DNA from: Solwaraspora sp. WMMD406
GTDB lineage: Bacteria > Actinomycetota > Actinomycetes > Mycobacteriales > Micromonosporaceae
DNA: 64,000 bases
Assembly (NCBI RefSeq): GCF_029626025.1
Contig: NZ_JARUBF010000001.1
Coordinates: 3,472,001 to 3,536,000 of the forward strand
Direction of reading: 5' to 3'
Part shown: positions 12,532 through 20,842 of the stretch, one piece after another
How positions within the stretch are numbered: position 1 is the first letter of the stretch
Layout of the letters: each line of letters opens with the position of its first letter
Program-made: the position numbers and the translations under genes
The notes under the pieces: model-generated
Databases searched by the model: none
Seen by the model: the letters and a program-made list of their open reading frames with translations, nothing else
Told to the model about the DNA's origin: nothing

Positions 12532-13461
12532 GTGAGCTTTCCGCCTCGGGCACGGATAGGGGACACGACACTGATCAGTCAGACTTTGACGTTCGCCAAG
12601 CATCGCACGCCCAATTCCGTGCGGGTGGCCGCGCGCTGGGCGATGCTGGAGACGCGGAACGCGACGAGCCGACTCACGCTCCCTGTCGTCGAACGGTGCG
12701 ACTACGACAACGTATACCACTGCACGGTGCGTAAGACGGGCAGCCAGTGGGTGAAATCCCTGCTCAGCGACCCGGTCGTGTATCGCCATTCCGGATTGCT
12801 GTTGTTCGACCAGCGCATCAACCGGAAGCGCTGGCCGCACGCCGTCCCCACCAGCCGGGTCGTCTCGTCGCTGTTCATCTCCCGGGACGGCTTCAACGCC
12901 ATCCCCAAGCCGGACAAATACCGGGCGTTCTTCGTCATGCGCGATCCGCGTGACATCATCGTCTCTGGTTACTTCTCGTGGCGGAACTCGCACACCCCGA
13001 TGGGTGACGTGCTGCGGCACCGGAAGGTCCTCCAGGAAACGCCCAAGAAGGAAGGTCTGCTCTACGTCGTCAATCACATGGCGAAGAGCAAACTGTTCGC
13101 CTCGATCAAATCGTGGGCGGTCGCGCCCAGCGTGGAGACCGTCCGCCTGTTCCGCTACGAGGACCTCGTCGGCGCGCGGCAGACCGACGAGGTGGATCAG
13201 CTGCTGCGGCACTGCGGGATCGTCCTTCCGCCAGCGCAGTTGACGGCACTGCTCGACCGCCACGACTTCTCCCGGATGCGCAAGAAGCGGCGCGAGGCCG
13301 GCCCGACCGCCCACTACCGCAAGGGCAAGGCCGGCGACTGGCTCAACCATTTCGACGACGACATCTACGAAGCCTTCGCCAAGGCCACCGGTAACCTCGT
13401 CGAGCTCTGCGGCTACCCCAGCCGGGAGGAAGCGCTCCGTACGCGCGACGCGGCCGAATAG
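12532..13461 (+). CDS. sulfotransferase family protein
   Basis: A 309-residue cytosolic sulfotransferase-fold protein, expected to move a sulfonate group from PAPS to a hydroxyl or amine acceptor. It shows the 5'-phosphosulfate loop VRKTGSQWVKSLL (about 66-78), the 3'-phosphate motif RDPRDIIVSGYFS (about 137-149) and the C-terminal RKGKAGDW signature (about 263-270). The P-loop-like motif has KTGSQW where KSGTTW is commoner, so substrate cannot be guessed. GTG 12532 has no good ribosome binding site; TTG 12586 is another possible start. AT content is somewhat higher than in neighbouring core genes and there is no biosynthetic cluster around it, consistent with horizontal gain. Confidence 0.85.
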   Translation: MSFPPRARIGDTTLISQTLTFAKHRTPNSVRVAARWAMLETRNATSRLTLPVVERCDYDNVYHCTVRKTGSQWVKSLLSDPVVYRHSGLLLFDQRINRKRWPHAVPTSRVVSSLFISRDGFNAIPKPDKYRAFFVMRDPRDIIVSGYFSWRNSHTPMGDVLRHRKVLQETPKKEGLLYVVNHMAKSKLFASIKSWAVAPSVETVRLFRYEDLVGARQTDEVDQLLRHCGIVLPPAQLTALLDRHDFSRMRKKRREAGPTAHYRKGKAGDWLNHFDDDIYEAFAKATGNLVELCGYPSREEALRTRDAAE

Positions 13462-13528
13462 TCGTTGCCGCTGACCGTCGCCGGGGCGGCGCGCCGTCGC
13501 CGATTCGGCGGCGGTCAGTCGGCGGCGG

Positions 13529-13855
13529 TCAGTCGGCGGCCGGCACCAGCACGGTGGTGCCGGACCAGCTGATGGGCGCGTTGCTGATGTGGTGCCACGG
13601 TTCGCCGTTCTCGTCGAGGCCGGTCAGCTCGGCCAGGTAGTGGCCGAAGCCGTACCCGCCGGTCCGCAGGGTGGCGACCGCCCACGGGTGGAGCTGGTCG
13701 GCGACGCGGTCGGGGTGGCGCTGGTCGAACGGGACCTCGATGACGCCGAGCAGGTCGTAGCGTTCGTCGGCGGTGCCGGGGTCGACCACCCGGCACAGCG
13801 AGAATCCGTACCGCTCGGGCTGCTCACCGTCCACCCAGCTGAGTTGTCCGGCCAC
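13529..13855 (-). CDS. hypothetical protein, 108 aa
   Basis: A small acidic soluble protein I do not recognise. It is expressed from a GTG start with a perfect AGGAGG seven bases upstream (13863-13868), which supports it as a real gene. Trp, Tyr and Gly are frequent (GGYGFGHYLAELTG; PWHHISNAPISWSG). There is no signal peptide, membrane helix or cysteine cluster. It is divergent from the XRE/DUF397 pair with a 139-base shared upstream region. The stop lies within a short GGCGGCGGTCAGTC tandem repeat (about 13508-13533). Confidence 0.7.
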   Translation of the reverse strand: MAGQLSWVDGEQPERYGFSLCRVVDPGTADERYDLLGVIEVPFDQRHPDRVADQLHPWAVATLRTGGYGFGHYLAELTGLDENGEPWHHISNAPISWSGTTVLVPAAD

Positions 13856-13943
13856 AGTGTGTCCTCCTTGATCAACTGCCTAGGGTTCGTGGCGCAAGCA
13901 TCGCGCTGAAACTCGCTTATATCAACCCCTTGTGTTGTTCATG

Positions 13944-13958
13944 ATCACCTGGTGTGAT
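13944..13958. promoter_or_regulatory. possible operator between divergent genes
   Basis: A short inverted repeat ATCAC-N5-GTGAT lies 37 bases before the XRE gene start in the divergent promoter region. It could be the site of the XRE protein. This rests on symmetry and position only. Confidence 0.3.
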
Positions 13959-13994
13959 GTCGTGGTCACCATCCAAACGCGAGGGAGACCACCG

Positions 13995-14891
13995 ATGGCA
14001 CGTGCACCGAGGACCCGCAAGGCACCCGCCAACCCTGCCATGTCGCCGACCGTGCAGGCCATGGAGCTCGGCATCCGGCTGCGCGAGCGCCGCGAGGAGC
14101 TCGGCATGACCGCCGTCGGCGTCGGCCGCAGCAGCGGCATCACCCAGGCGTACGTCTCCGGAGTGGAGATCGGCAAGGTCAAACTCCCCGCCGACCGCCT
14201 CGCCCAGCTCGTCAAGATCTACGAGATCGACGACCAGGAGGCCGCCGAGCTGGAAGCGCTGCGAGTCGGCGCGATGGCCCGCGCCTGGTGGCACACGTAC
14301 AAGCAGCTCTTCCCGGCCGAGTTCCTGCGCTTCCTCGGCTACGAGGCCGGTGCCGACCACGTCCGCACCTACCAGAGCGAGCTGATCGACGGCCTGCTGC
14401 AGACCGAGGCGTACGCCCGCGCGATCCTGCGCGGCGGCAACACCTACGTCCGGCTCACCGAGACCGAGCAACGCATCGAGGTACGGATGGCCCGGCAACG
14501 CCGGCTCACCGAGGACCCGCCGCTGCGGATCACCGCGATCTTCGGTGAGGGCGCGATCCGCCAGCAGGTGGGCGGCCCGGCGGTGATGCGTGCCCAGCTC
14601 GACCACCTGGCCGATCTGATGACCCGGCACCCGGAGCAGATCCAGATTCGAATCATGCCGTTCTCGGCCGGTGCGTACCCGGCGCTCGGTGCGCCGTTCG
14701 TGATCCTGTCGTTCCCGTCGGCCCGGGTGCCGGACCTGGTCTGGCAGGAGGTGCTGACCTCCAGCGACATCATCGACCAGTCCACCCGGGTCGCCGACTA
14801 CACGATCACTTTCGGGGAGACGCTGGAGCGGGCGTTAAGCTTCGAGGAGTCCCTCGCCCTGATCCGCCAGGTCGCCCAGGAGATGAGATGA
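13995..14891 (+). CDS. WhiJ-type XRE regulator with DUF5753
   Basis: A 298-residue helix-turn-helix regulator. The XRE domain spans about residues 16-75 (LGIRLRERREELGMTAVGVG followed by SGITQAYVSGVEIG), and the rest matches the DUF5753 effector domain (AGADHVRTYQSELIDGLLQT, then a middle PLRITAIFGEGAIRQQVGGP segment and IQIRIMPFSAGAYPAL). In Streptomyces this family (WhiJ and relatives) is encoded next to a DUF397 protein and often controls development or antibiotic onset. The ATG at 13995 has GAGGGAGA upstream. It overlaps the DUF397 gene by four bases (ATGA). The ligand or partner is presumed to be the DUF397 protein. Confidence 0.9.
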   Translation: MARAPRTRKAPANPAMSPTVQAMELGIRLRERREELGMTAVGVGRSSGITQAYVSGVEIGKVKLPADRLAQLVKIYEIDDQEAAELEALRVGAMARAWWHTYKQLFPAEFLRFLGYEAGADHVRTYQSELIDGLLQTEAYARAILRGGNTYVRLTETEQRIEVRMARQRRLTEDPPLRITAIFGEGAIRQQVGGPAVMRAQLDHLADLMTRHPEQIQIRIMPFSAGAYPALGAPFVILSFPSARVPDLVWQEVLTSSDIIDQSTRVADYTITFGETLERALSFEESLALIRQVAQEMR

Positions 14892-15088
14892 CCGAGCACA
14901 CCCCCACCCGTGGCTGGTTCACGTCCTCCCGTAGCGCCAGCAACGCCGCCTGTGTCGAGGTCCGCCTCACCGCCGACACCATCGGCGTACGCGACTCCAA
15001 GGACCGCGGCGGCCCGGCGCTCGCCTTCGACCCGGCCGCCTGGACCGGTTTCCTCACCACCCTCAAGGCCGCCGCGCCGGGCTCGTAA
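14888..15088 (+). CDS. DUF397 protein
   Basis: A 66-residue protein with the DUF397 layout: WFTSSRSASNAACVEVRLT near the start, then VRDSKDRGG and LAFDPAAWTGFLTTLK. BldB-like DUF397 proteins dimerise and act with their neighbouring XRE regulator. The four-base overlap (ATGA) with the upstream gene indicates fixed stoichiometry, as in toxin-antitoxin-like or sensor-regulator pairs. Confidence 0.9.
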   Translation: MTEHTPTRGWFTSSRSASNAACVEVRLTADTIGVRDSKDRGGPALAFDPAAWTGFLTTLKAAAPGS

Positions 15089-15097
15089 CCTTCGCGG

Positions 15098-15757
15098 CTA
15101 TCGCCAGAACATCAACCGCCGACGACGCCACGGAGTCACGGCGTAGGCGGCCAGTCCGACAGCCAGCAGCGTGGCGCTGAGCACGAGGCTGGGCACATCG
15201 TCGTACGGCCGTGCGCTGAATTCCAACCACCGGTACTGATCGTTGCCGCCGAACCCCCAGTACCACAGGACGACGGCGATGACCGAGGGCAGCGTCCAGG
15301 CCAGCCGCCAGCCAAGGACCGCTCCGGCGACCAGTGCCAGGCCGAACCACGCGATCCACCCCCGCGCCATGATCGCAACGACGGCCGGCTGCATGGCGAG
15401 TGCGGAGATGCCCAGGAAGATCACTGCGGAGCCGACACCCGACCCGGCGAGGTAGAACCGTTGCATGGACCGTAGCCGTCGGGTGGCTGCCAGCTCCAGG
15501 CCCGCGAGGGGACTGGCCAGCCCGATGACCGGCAGGACAGCGGCACCCATGACGAGCAACCGCCACAACGGAATGATCGCGCTGTCCTGCCCGGCTGCCT
15601 GTGGCAGCGGTGTCTTGACCGTGCCGAACCAGGCGGCCAGTGCGCCGAGGAGCACTACAACGCCGAGAATGGAAGCCGCTGGCCGGGCCGAGAGGAACAG
15701 TTTGACCGGGACAGTGCCAGCGGGCACCTCAACGTCATGGCTGGCAGTAGCGTCCAT
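15098..15757 (-). CDS. membrane protein, last gene of an ABC transporter operon
   Basis: A 219-residue polytopic protein with six probable helices (near residues 28-48, 65-85, 105-125, 127-147, 150-168 and 190-210) and a basic C-terminus (WRRRRLMFWR). I recognise no family. It overlaps the upstream permease by 23 bases, so it belongs to the same transcript and is probably the second transmembrane component of the transporter. ATG 15757 lacks an obvious ribosome binding site, consistent with translational coupling. Confidence 0.75.
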   Translation of the reverse strand: MDATASHDVEVPAGTVPVKLFLSARPAASILGVVVLLGALAAWFGTVKTPLPQAAGQDSAIIPLWRLLVMGAAVLPVIGLASPLAGLELAATRRLRSMQRFYLAGSGVGSAVIFLGISALAMQPAVVAIMARGWIAWFGLALVAGAVLGWRLAWTLPSVIAVVLWYWGFGGNDQYRWLEFSARPYDDVPSLVLSATLLAVGLAAYAVTPWRRRRLMFWR

Positions 15758-17009
15758 GAAGGTCGTTCACCTCTTCGTCCGCCCATCGGAACTGATCGGA
15801 AAGGGAGCCGCCGTCGGCGATCTCGCGTCCGTTTGCCCAGGCCTCTTGTAGCTCCGCAGGTGCGTTGGTCTGGTAATCCGGGCTGCTCTGCCCGACCAGG
15901 TACGCCTCCAGCCAGGCGCTGACTGCCTCGAACCGCCCTCGGTCGGACGGGATTAGATTTTCCCAGTCGCAGGACTCATATTTGAATGTCGAGGACACGA
16001 TCGCCGTACCGATGCCGCCCGCGAAGGACCATGTGCTTCCCTCGAAAATGTAGAAGATCGGCGGCGCCCCATCGTAGCCGAGGCGCCACTGCCCGTCGGG
16101 CCAGAGAATCCAGACCTTCTGTAGACCGGCCTGATTGATGCGTGGCGGGCGGACGAAGCTTTCTGGCAGCTGATCGATCCGCGCGTTGACCTCCCGCAGT
16201 TGGGGCAGGTACTTCTCGTGCTCCGGCCAGATACACAAGGTAGTTGTGCCCTCGACGCACAGAACGTCATCTCCTGGTTGCTTCCGGTCCGTTACCGCGT
16301 TCGTGGCGACCACGATCACGAGGAGCGGCAACACCGCAGGGACCAGCAGCAGCGTCCTCGACCGTCGCGGTGCGCGGGAGTTCGGCAGGCAGAGCATCGT
16401 CAGCAGTAGGACTGTGACTGATGCCAGCCGTAGGGCGAGCAGTCCGGGGTCAACTGTCATCTCCGGCCGGCCGGAAATCACGACGAATCCAAATCGGTCG
16501 AGAAATGCGGTCAAAAACAGGAATCCCATTGCCGCCGTCAGTGCTGCGAACACCGAACCGAGCAACTTCCCGCATACCCAGCCAAGGGCGGTCGAGGTCA
16601 AAATAACGAAGACTCCGAGTAGCGCGTAGCCCAGCCAGAGATGCACGCCGGGTGGAAACGTCCGGGCCGTGACCGCGAAGGCGACCGCCTGACCGATCAG
16701 GTACGGGACCAACAGGACAACGACGGTAGCGCCCAGCCGGTTCGCTTCCAGCCGGGCCGGGTGGACGTGCGAGGCCGTCAGCTGTTCCTCAATCCTGTGT
16801 CGCTTCGGCGCGCTCGCCGCCCAAGCTGCGGCACCGGCACCGACCACACCGAGCAGGTACGCGGGTGCCAGCGCTGCGGCACCGGTCTCCGGCCAGACAC
16901 CGACCCAGTGGCGGTTGCGCAGGAACAGTGCCGTCAGGTCGATGGCGACGAACACTGGCAGCGCCCACCGGAGCGGAGAGTTCCGGACGTGCAACCACAG
17001 CCCGCTCAC
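15735..17009 (-). CDS. ABC transporter membrane protein with large extracytoplasmic domain
   Basis: A 424-residue protein. The first 230 residues hold about six helices resembling an ABC-2 type permease. A final helix (LLLVPAVLPLLVIVVATNAV) is followed by about 170 hydrophilic residues that should lie outside the membrane. That domain has four Cys (LCVEGTTTLCIW, ESCDW, RYC at the C-terminus) that could form disulfides, and many Trp/Tyr. GTG 17009 overlaps the ATPase stop (GTGA). Substrate unknown; export of a peptide or lipid is one possibility. Confidence 0.75.
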   Translation of the reverse strand: MSGLWLHVRNSPLRWALPVFVAIDLTALFLRNRHWVGVWPETGAAALAPAYLLGVVGAGAAAWAASAPKRHRIEEQLTASHVHPARLEANRLGATVVVLLVPYLIGQAVAFAVTARTFPPGVHLWLGYALLGVFVILTSTALGWVCGKLLGSVFAALTAAMGFLFLTAFLDRFGFVVISGRPEMTVDPGLLALRLASVTVLLLTMLCLPNSRAPRRSRTLLLVPAVLPLLVIVVATNAVTDRKQPGDDVLCVEGTTTLCIWPEHEKYLPQLREVNARIDQLPESFVRPPRINQAGLQKVWILWPDGQWRLGYDGAPPIFYIFEGSTWSFAGGIGTAIVSSTFKYESCDWENLIPSDRGRFEAVSAWLEAYLVGQSSPDYQTNAPAELQEAWANGREIADGGSLSDQFRWADEEVNDLHGRYCQP

Positions 17010-17752
17010 AGGCTTCGCTCTCCTTCGGGCAGTAGATGCATGTACGCCCGCTCCAGCGGGGAGTGCCCGGGGAGCCCGTCGTGGCCCAGCGTCGACAACT
17101 CGGCCACCGATCCGTCGAACCTGGCCACCCCGCCGTGCATCACTATCACCCGGTCACATACCGCCGCGACGTCGTCGATGAGGTGGGTGCTGAGCACCAC
17201 CACCGTCTCGCCCAGCCCTGCGACGATCTTGCGAAACTGAAGCCGTTGACGCGGGTCCAAGCCGACGGTGGGCTCGTCGAGCAGCACCACCCGGGGACGT
17301 CCGACGATTGCCCAAGCGATGCCGGCGCGCTGGCGCATACCGCCGGAGAGACTACGCATCCTCGACCGCCGTCGATCAGTCAGGTCGACCATCTCCAGCG
17401 TCTCGCCGACCGCCTCCCGCCACCGGTTCGACGGAATCCCGCGCATCCAGGCCGCATAGGTCACAAAGTCGACGACCTTCATCTGCGGGTCGAATCCGAA
17501 GTCCTGCGGCAGATAGCCGATGTGGTCTCTGATCCTGCGGGCTGACCGCTCGCCGTCGATCTCGACGTCGTCGATGAGTATCCGGCCGTTCCGGGGTGGC
17601 ATGATCGTCGCCAGGGTTCGTAACAAGGTTGTCTTACCCGCTCCGTTGGGGCCCAGTAGCGCGGTGATTCCAGGTCTCAGCGTGACACTGAGGTTTTCGA
17701 TGATGGTTGAGGTCCCGTAGCCCTGGGCTAGCCCATCGAGCACGATCGTCAC
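17006..17752 (-). CDS. ABC transporter ATP-binding protein
   Basis: A 248-residue ATPase with Walker A LLGPNGAGKTTLLRTL (about 32-47), the Q-loop region YLPQDFGF, signature LSGGMRQRAGIA (about 132-143), Walker B VVLLDEPTVGLDP and the switch His in VLSTHLIDD. This is the DrrA/CcmA-like type that pairs with ABC-2 permeases. GTG 17752 was chosen because alignable sequence (VTIVLDGLAQGYG) starts there; an open frame extends about 100 residues further but its composition is that of non-coding DNA. The two membrane genes follow with overlaps. A divergent kinase gene starts at 17911. Confidence 0.9.
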   Translation of the reverse strand: MTIVLDGLAQGYGTSTIIENLSVTLRPGITALLGPNGAGKTTLLRTLATIMPPRNGRILIDDVEIDGERSARRIRDHIGYLPQDFGFDPQMKVVDFVTYAAWMRGIPSNRWREAVGETLEMVDLTDRRRSRMRSLSGGMRQRAGIAWAIVGRPRVVLLDEPTVGLDPRQRLQFRKIVAGLGETVVVLSTHLIDDVAAVCDRVIVMHGGVARFDGSVAELSTLGHDGLPGHSPLERAYMHLLPEGERSL

Positions 17753-17910
17753 TTGGGACTCGCAATCACAGATCCGAGGATTGGCGCAGCAACTATTGCC
17801 TTCTTGGACTTGCGCCAGACCAGTCCGGGTTGTCGGAGCCGGCCACAGTAGGCACATCGGCCCTGGCAGAATAGACCCGTTGGGAGGCGATCGTCTCGCC
17901 AGGAGGCGAC

Positions 17911-18930
17911 ATGGCTGAACGCGGCTTCGTGTCACCCCGGTACGTGTCATCGGGCAGCGCGGACCATGCCGGCGGAGCGGGCCTAAAGGTCCCGGCAGGG
18001 CTTGCGGCGTCCCACGCCAGGTACTTCGGCGACGCCGGGCGGGCCTGGATCGCGGCGCTGCCACAGCTGACCACGGCCATCATGGACGGTTGGGGACTGC
18101 GTCATGACGGGCCGCCGAGCTGCGGCGCGATCGCCCTGGTGCTGCCCGTCACGCAGGCCGACGGCTCACCCGCGATGCTGAAGCTGCAGCCGATCGACGA
18201 GGAGACCGTCGGCGAGCCGGTGGCGCTGCGGACCTGGGCCGGCGACGGCGCGGTACAGCTCCTGCGGCACGACGCACACTCCGGCACGATGCTGCTGGAA
18301 CGGCTCGACGCCGACCGTACCCTGGCGGTCGTCCCCGACGACCTGGCCGCGTTACGGATCCTCAGCCAGCTGCTCGCCCGGTTGACCTCGGTGGCCGCCC
18401 CGCCCGACGTACGCCGCCTCGCCGACGTCGCAGCCGGCATGCTCGACCGGGTGCCGCAGGCGCTGGTACGGCTACCCGCCGCCGCCCATCCGCTGGTCCG
18501 GCGGTGCGCGGCGGCCGTCCAGGAGCTGCTGCCGGAGGCCGGGGACCGGCTGCTGCACTGGGATCTGCACTACGACAACGTCCTCGCGTCCCGGACCGAC
18601 CCGGCCGGGTTCGACTCGGCCGGGTCCGGCGGTCGGGAGCCGTGGCTGGCGATCGACCCGAAACCACTCGCCGGAGACCCCTGCTTCGAGCTGCTTCCCG
18701 CCCTGCACAACCGCTGGGACGATGTGGTCGCCACCGGCGACGTGCCGCGTGCGGTCCGCAGACGCTTCGACCTGCTGACCGAGATACTCGGCGTCGACCG
18801 GCAACGGGCGATCGGTTGGACGCTGGGTCGCGTACTGCAGAACCTGCTCTGGGAATCGGGAGCCGGCGGCCCGGCATGGCACAGCGCGCCGGATCGCGCC
18901 ATCGCCCACGCCCTGCTGCGCGCGGGCTGA
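17911..18930 (+). CDS. streptomycin/hydroxyurea-type phosphotransferase (APH(6) family)
   Basis: A 339-residue kinase-like protein of the aminoglycoside 6-phosphotransferase / hydroxyurea phosphotransferase family. The catalytic loop is LLHWDLHYDNVL (about 206-217), with Trp replacing the usual Gly of HGDLH, and the metal-binding motif IDPKPLAGDPCFE follows (about 246-258). ATG 17911 is preceded by AGGAGG at a 4-base spacing. It may inactivate an aminoglycoside, but no antibiotic cluster is adjacent and many such chromosomal genes have unknown substrates. Confidence 0.85.
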   Translation: MAERGFVSPRYVSSGSADHAGGAGLKVPAGLAASHARYFGDAGRAWIAALPQLTTAIMDGWGLRHDGPPSCGAIALVLPVTQADGSPAMLKLQPIDEETVGEPVALRTWAGDGAVQLLRHDAHSGTMLLERLDADRTLAVVPDDLAALRILSQLLARLTSVAAPPDVRRLADVAAGMLDRVPQALVRLPAAAHPLVRRCAAAVQELLPEAGDRLLHWDLHYDNVLASRTDPAGFDSAGSGGREPWLAIDPKPLAGDPCFELLPALHNRWDDVVATGDVPRAVRRRFDLLTEILGVDRQRAIGWTLGRVLQNLLWESGAGGPAWHSAPDRAIAHALLRAG

Positions 18931-18961
18931 CCGGAGTGTTTCGCCGGCGGCGACCCGCCGA

Positions 18962-19882
18962 TCAGTCGATCGTGGCGATGAGACGTCGCAGCGCGGCGCG
19001 GGCAGGCGGACCCCAGGTCGGCTTGCCACCGGGGCGGCTATGGTCCCCGGCGTCGCCGATCAGGATGCCGCTGAGCGCGCGGGCGATCGCCCAGCCACGG
19101 GCCCGGCGCATAGTGGAGGTGTCCAGGCTCGGCTGGTACGCTGCGTAGAAGTGGTCGATCGTGTCGTCGGGGAGCAGGATCCACCCGGCGGCGAGGTCGT
19201 ACGCCGGGTCGCCCGCACAGAGGTCACCGAAGTCGATGACACCGCAGATGGTGCCGTCGGCCGTGAGGACGTTCGCCGGGTGCAGGTCGGTGTGCAGCCA
19301 CAGCTCCGGGCCTGACCATCCGGGTGCGGTGACCGCGTCCTGCCAGACAGCGTGGACGGTGTCCGGGTCGTCGATCAGCCCGTGCTCGGTGACTTCGGCG
19401 AGCCCACTGGCGAACCGGTCGGTGTGGTTGGTCAACGGCCCGCCCCGGCCGCTACCGCTGAGGGTGGGTAGGCCGTCAGGAGCGGGTTGGTGCAGTGAGG
19501 TCAGAAAGGTGGCCAGGGACTGTGCCGCGTCGCGGGCACGGGTGACCGGGGCAAGGTCGGCGGGTGTTCCCGGGACCCAGGTGGTGACGAGCCAGGGCCG
19601 AGGGAAACGCTCAGATGGCTCGCCGAGCCGCTGCGGTACGGGAACCGGCAGCGGCAGGTGCGGCGCCAGCGTGGGCAGCCAGGCGTACTCCTTGTAAAGC
19701 AACATGTCGGCGGTGACGGTCGCCCAGGGCAGCCGGACGGCGAGGTCGTCACCGAGGCGCCACATCTGGTTGTCCCAGCCGCGCGCGACCAGCCGAACCG
19801 GCCGGTCGGCGAGATCGGGGCACTGATCGCGGAGCAGACCCCGGACCAGCTCGGCGGTGATCTCGACCTCGACGTGGTCCAC
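18962..19882 (-). CDS. aminoglycoside phosphotransferase family protein (APH/ChoK type)
   Basis: A 306-residue kinase of the broad APH superfamily, distinct from the APH(6)-type neighbour with which it converges. It has the ATP-site lysine region (MLLYKEYAWLPTL), the catalytic loop WLHTDLHPANVL (about 194-205), with Thr in the HGD position, and the metal motif VIDFGDLCAGDPAYDLA. GTG 19882 has no clear ribosome binding site. Members phosphorylate antibiotics, homoserine, choline or macrolides; the substrate here cannot be read from sequence. Confidence 0.85.
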   Translation of the reverse strand: MDHVEVEITAELVRGLLRDQCPDLADRPVRLVARGWDNQMWRLGDDLAVRLPWATVTADMLLYKEYAWLPTLAPHLPLPVPVPQRLGEPSERFPRPWLVTTWVPGTPADLAPVTRARDAAQSLATFLTSLHQPAPDGLPTLSGSGRGGPLTNHTDRFASGLAEVTEHGLIDDPDTVHAVWQDAVTAPGWSGPELWLHTDLHPANVLTADGTICGVIDFGDLCAGDPAYDLAAGWILLPDDTIDHFYAAYQPSLDTSTMRRARGWAIARALSGILIGDAGDHSRPGGKPTWGPPARAALRRLIATID

Positions 19883-19930
19883 GGGAGTAACAGTAGTCGC
19901 ACCGGCGGTCCGATTTGATGTCTAGCGCAA

Positions 19931-19966
19931 TTTACTTGATCTGTCTATCTGGTTAGGCTAGGCTGC
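19931..19966 (+). promoter_or_regulatory. possible leaderless promoter for the HicA-like gene
   Basis: TTTACT at 19931-19936 and TAGGCT at 19954-19959 are 17 bases apart. Transcription from this -10 would begin at about the GTG at 19967, giving a leaderless message, consistent with the lack of a ribosome binding site. Confidence 0.4.
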
Positions 19967-20179
19967 GTGAAGCGGGCTGACCTGATTAAGAAGATCGGCA
20001 CGGCGGCGGCTGAGGCCGGCAAGGAGTTCGAGCTGCTTCGTGAAGGCGGGAGTCACTCCATCTTTCGCTGTGGCGGTCAGAAGGTTGTGATACCCCGACA
20101 CCGAGAGATCAACGAATACACGGCACGGGGCATCATGAGCGATCTCGACGATCAACTCGGGGAGGACTGGTGGAAGTGA
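19967..20179 (+). CDS. hicA: HicA-family mRNA interferase-like toxin
   Basis: A 70-residue protein with the HicA fold signature: an N-terminal helix (KRADLIKKIGTAAAEAGKEF), then GGSHSIFRCGGQKVVIPRH with the catalytic-type His at 30, and EINEYTARGI. HicA toxins are double-stranded-RNA-binding-like ribonucleases that stop translation by cleaving mRNA. The antitoxin gene follows with a four- to ten-base overlap. GTG 19967 has no Shine-Dalgarno. Confidence 0.85.
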   Translation: MKRADLIKKIGTAAAEAGKEFELLREGGSHSIFRCGGQKVVIPRHREINEYTARGIMSDLDDQLGEDWWK

Positions 20180-20571
20180 CGACCTACTCCGTGGTCTGCC
20201 GGCGGGTCGGCAACTGGTGGGCCATCACCGTGCCTGAACTCAAGGGTGTGCACACCCAGGCCCGGCGACTCGACCAGGTCGCTGCGATGGCTCGAGAAGC
20301 GATCGCGTTGCTGTTGGACATCGACCCAGTCATGGTGGAAGTCGATGTGCGTCCCGAGCTTCCCGGTACGGTATCGGTGGCTCTGGACGCCAGGCGGGCA
20401 GCCCGGGAGGCGGACGAGAAGGCCGAACGGGCGACCGCCACAGCGGTACTGGCGCTGCTGCGTGACGGCTATACCGTCCGGGATGCAGGCGCGCTTCTCG
20501 GACTGTCACCCCAACGTATTTCGCAGATCGCCGCACGGAACACTACAACTCCCACATCATCGGCGGCATAA
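20176..20571 (+). CDS. hicB: HicB-like antitoxin with C-terminal helix-turn-helix
   Basis: About 131 residues. The N-terminal half (YSVVCRRVGNWWAITVPELK, then HTQARRLDQVAAMAREAIAL) fits the degenerate RNase H fold of HicB that caps the toxin. The C-terminal half is a charged helix followed by an HTH (GYTVRDAGALLGLSPQRISQ) that would autoregulate the operon. GTG 20176 overlaps the toxin stop (GTGA) and lies 10 bases after GGAGG; GTG 20170 is the alternative, with a 4-base spacing. Confidence 0.8.
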   Translation: MTTYSVVCRRVGNWWAITVPELKGVHTQARRLDQVAAMAREAIALLLDIDPVMVEVDVRPELPGTVSVALDARRAAREADEKAERATATAVLALLRDGYTVRDAGALLGLSPQRISQIAARNTTTPTSSAA

Positions 20572-20842
20572 AGCTGGCCGCTCGGCTTGACGCTGGACCC
20601 GTTGGGCGGGCTCGGTACACGTGGTCCATCGTGGGTCGTGCCGCTGGAATTCCAAGAGCCGTGCACCGCTGCTGGTGGTCCGGATGACGTACCCGGCGAC
20701 GCGGATCCTCACGGTAGGCCCATCTGGAATACCCAGGCGGGTCGTGCGTGCCTGTGGCTGATCGGATGCGCGTGGTCTGACATGGCGTCGGCGTGTCGAG
20801 TCGATGGCGGGTAGTGGATCACGCCGGGCGCGGTGCGCCCGG

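Noticed and set aside
20572-20842. Small ORF on the + strand downstream of hicB
   Set aside because: The 75-codon frame has no ribosome binding site or recognisable sequence; treated as non-coding.
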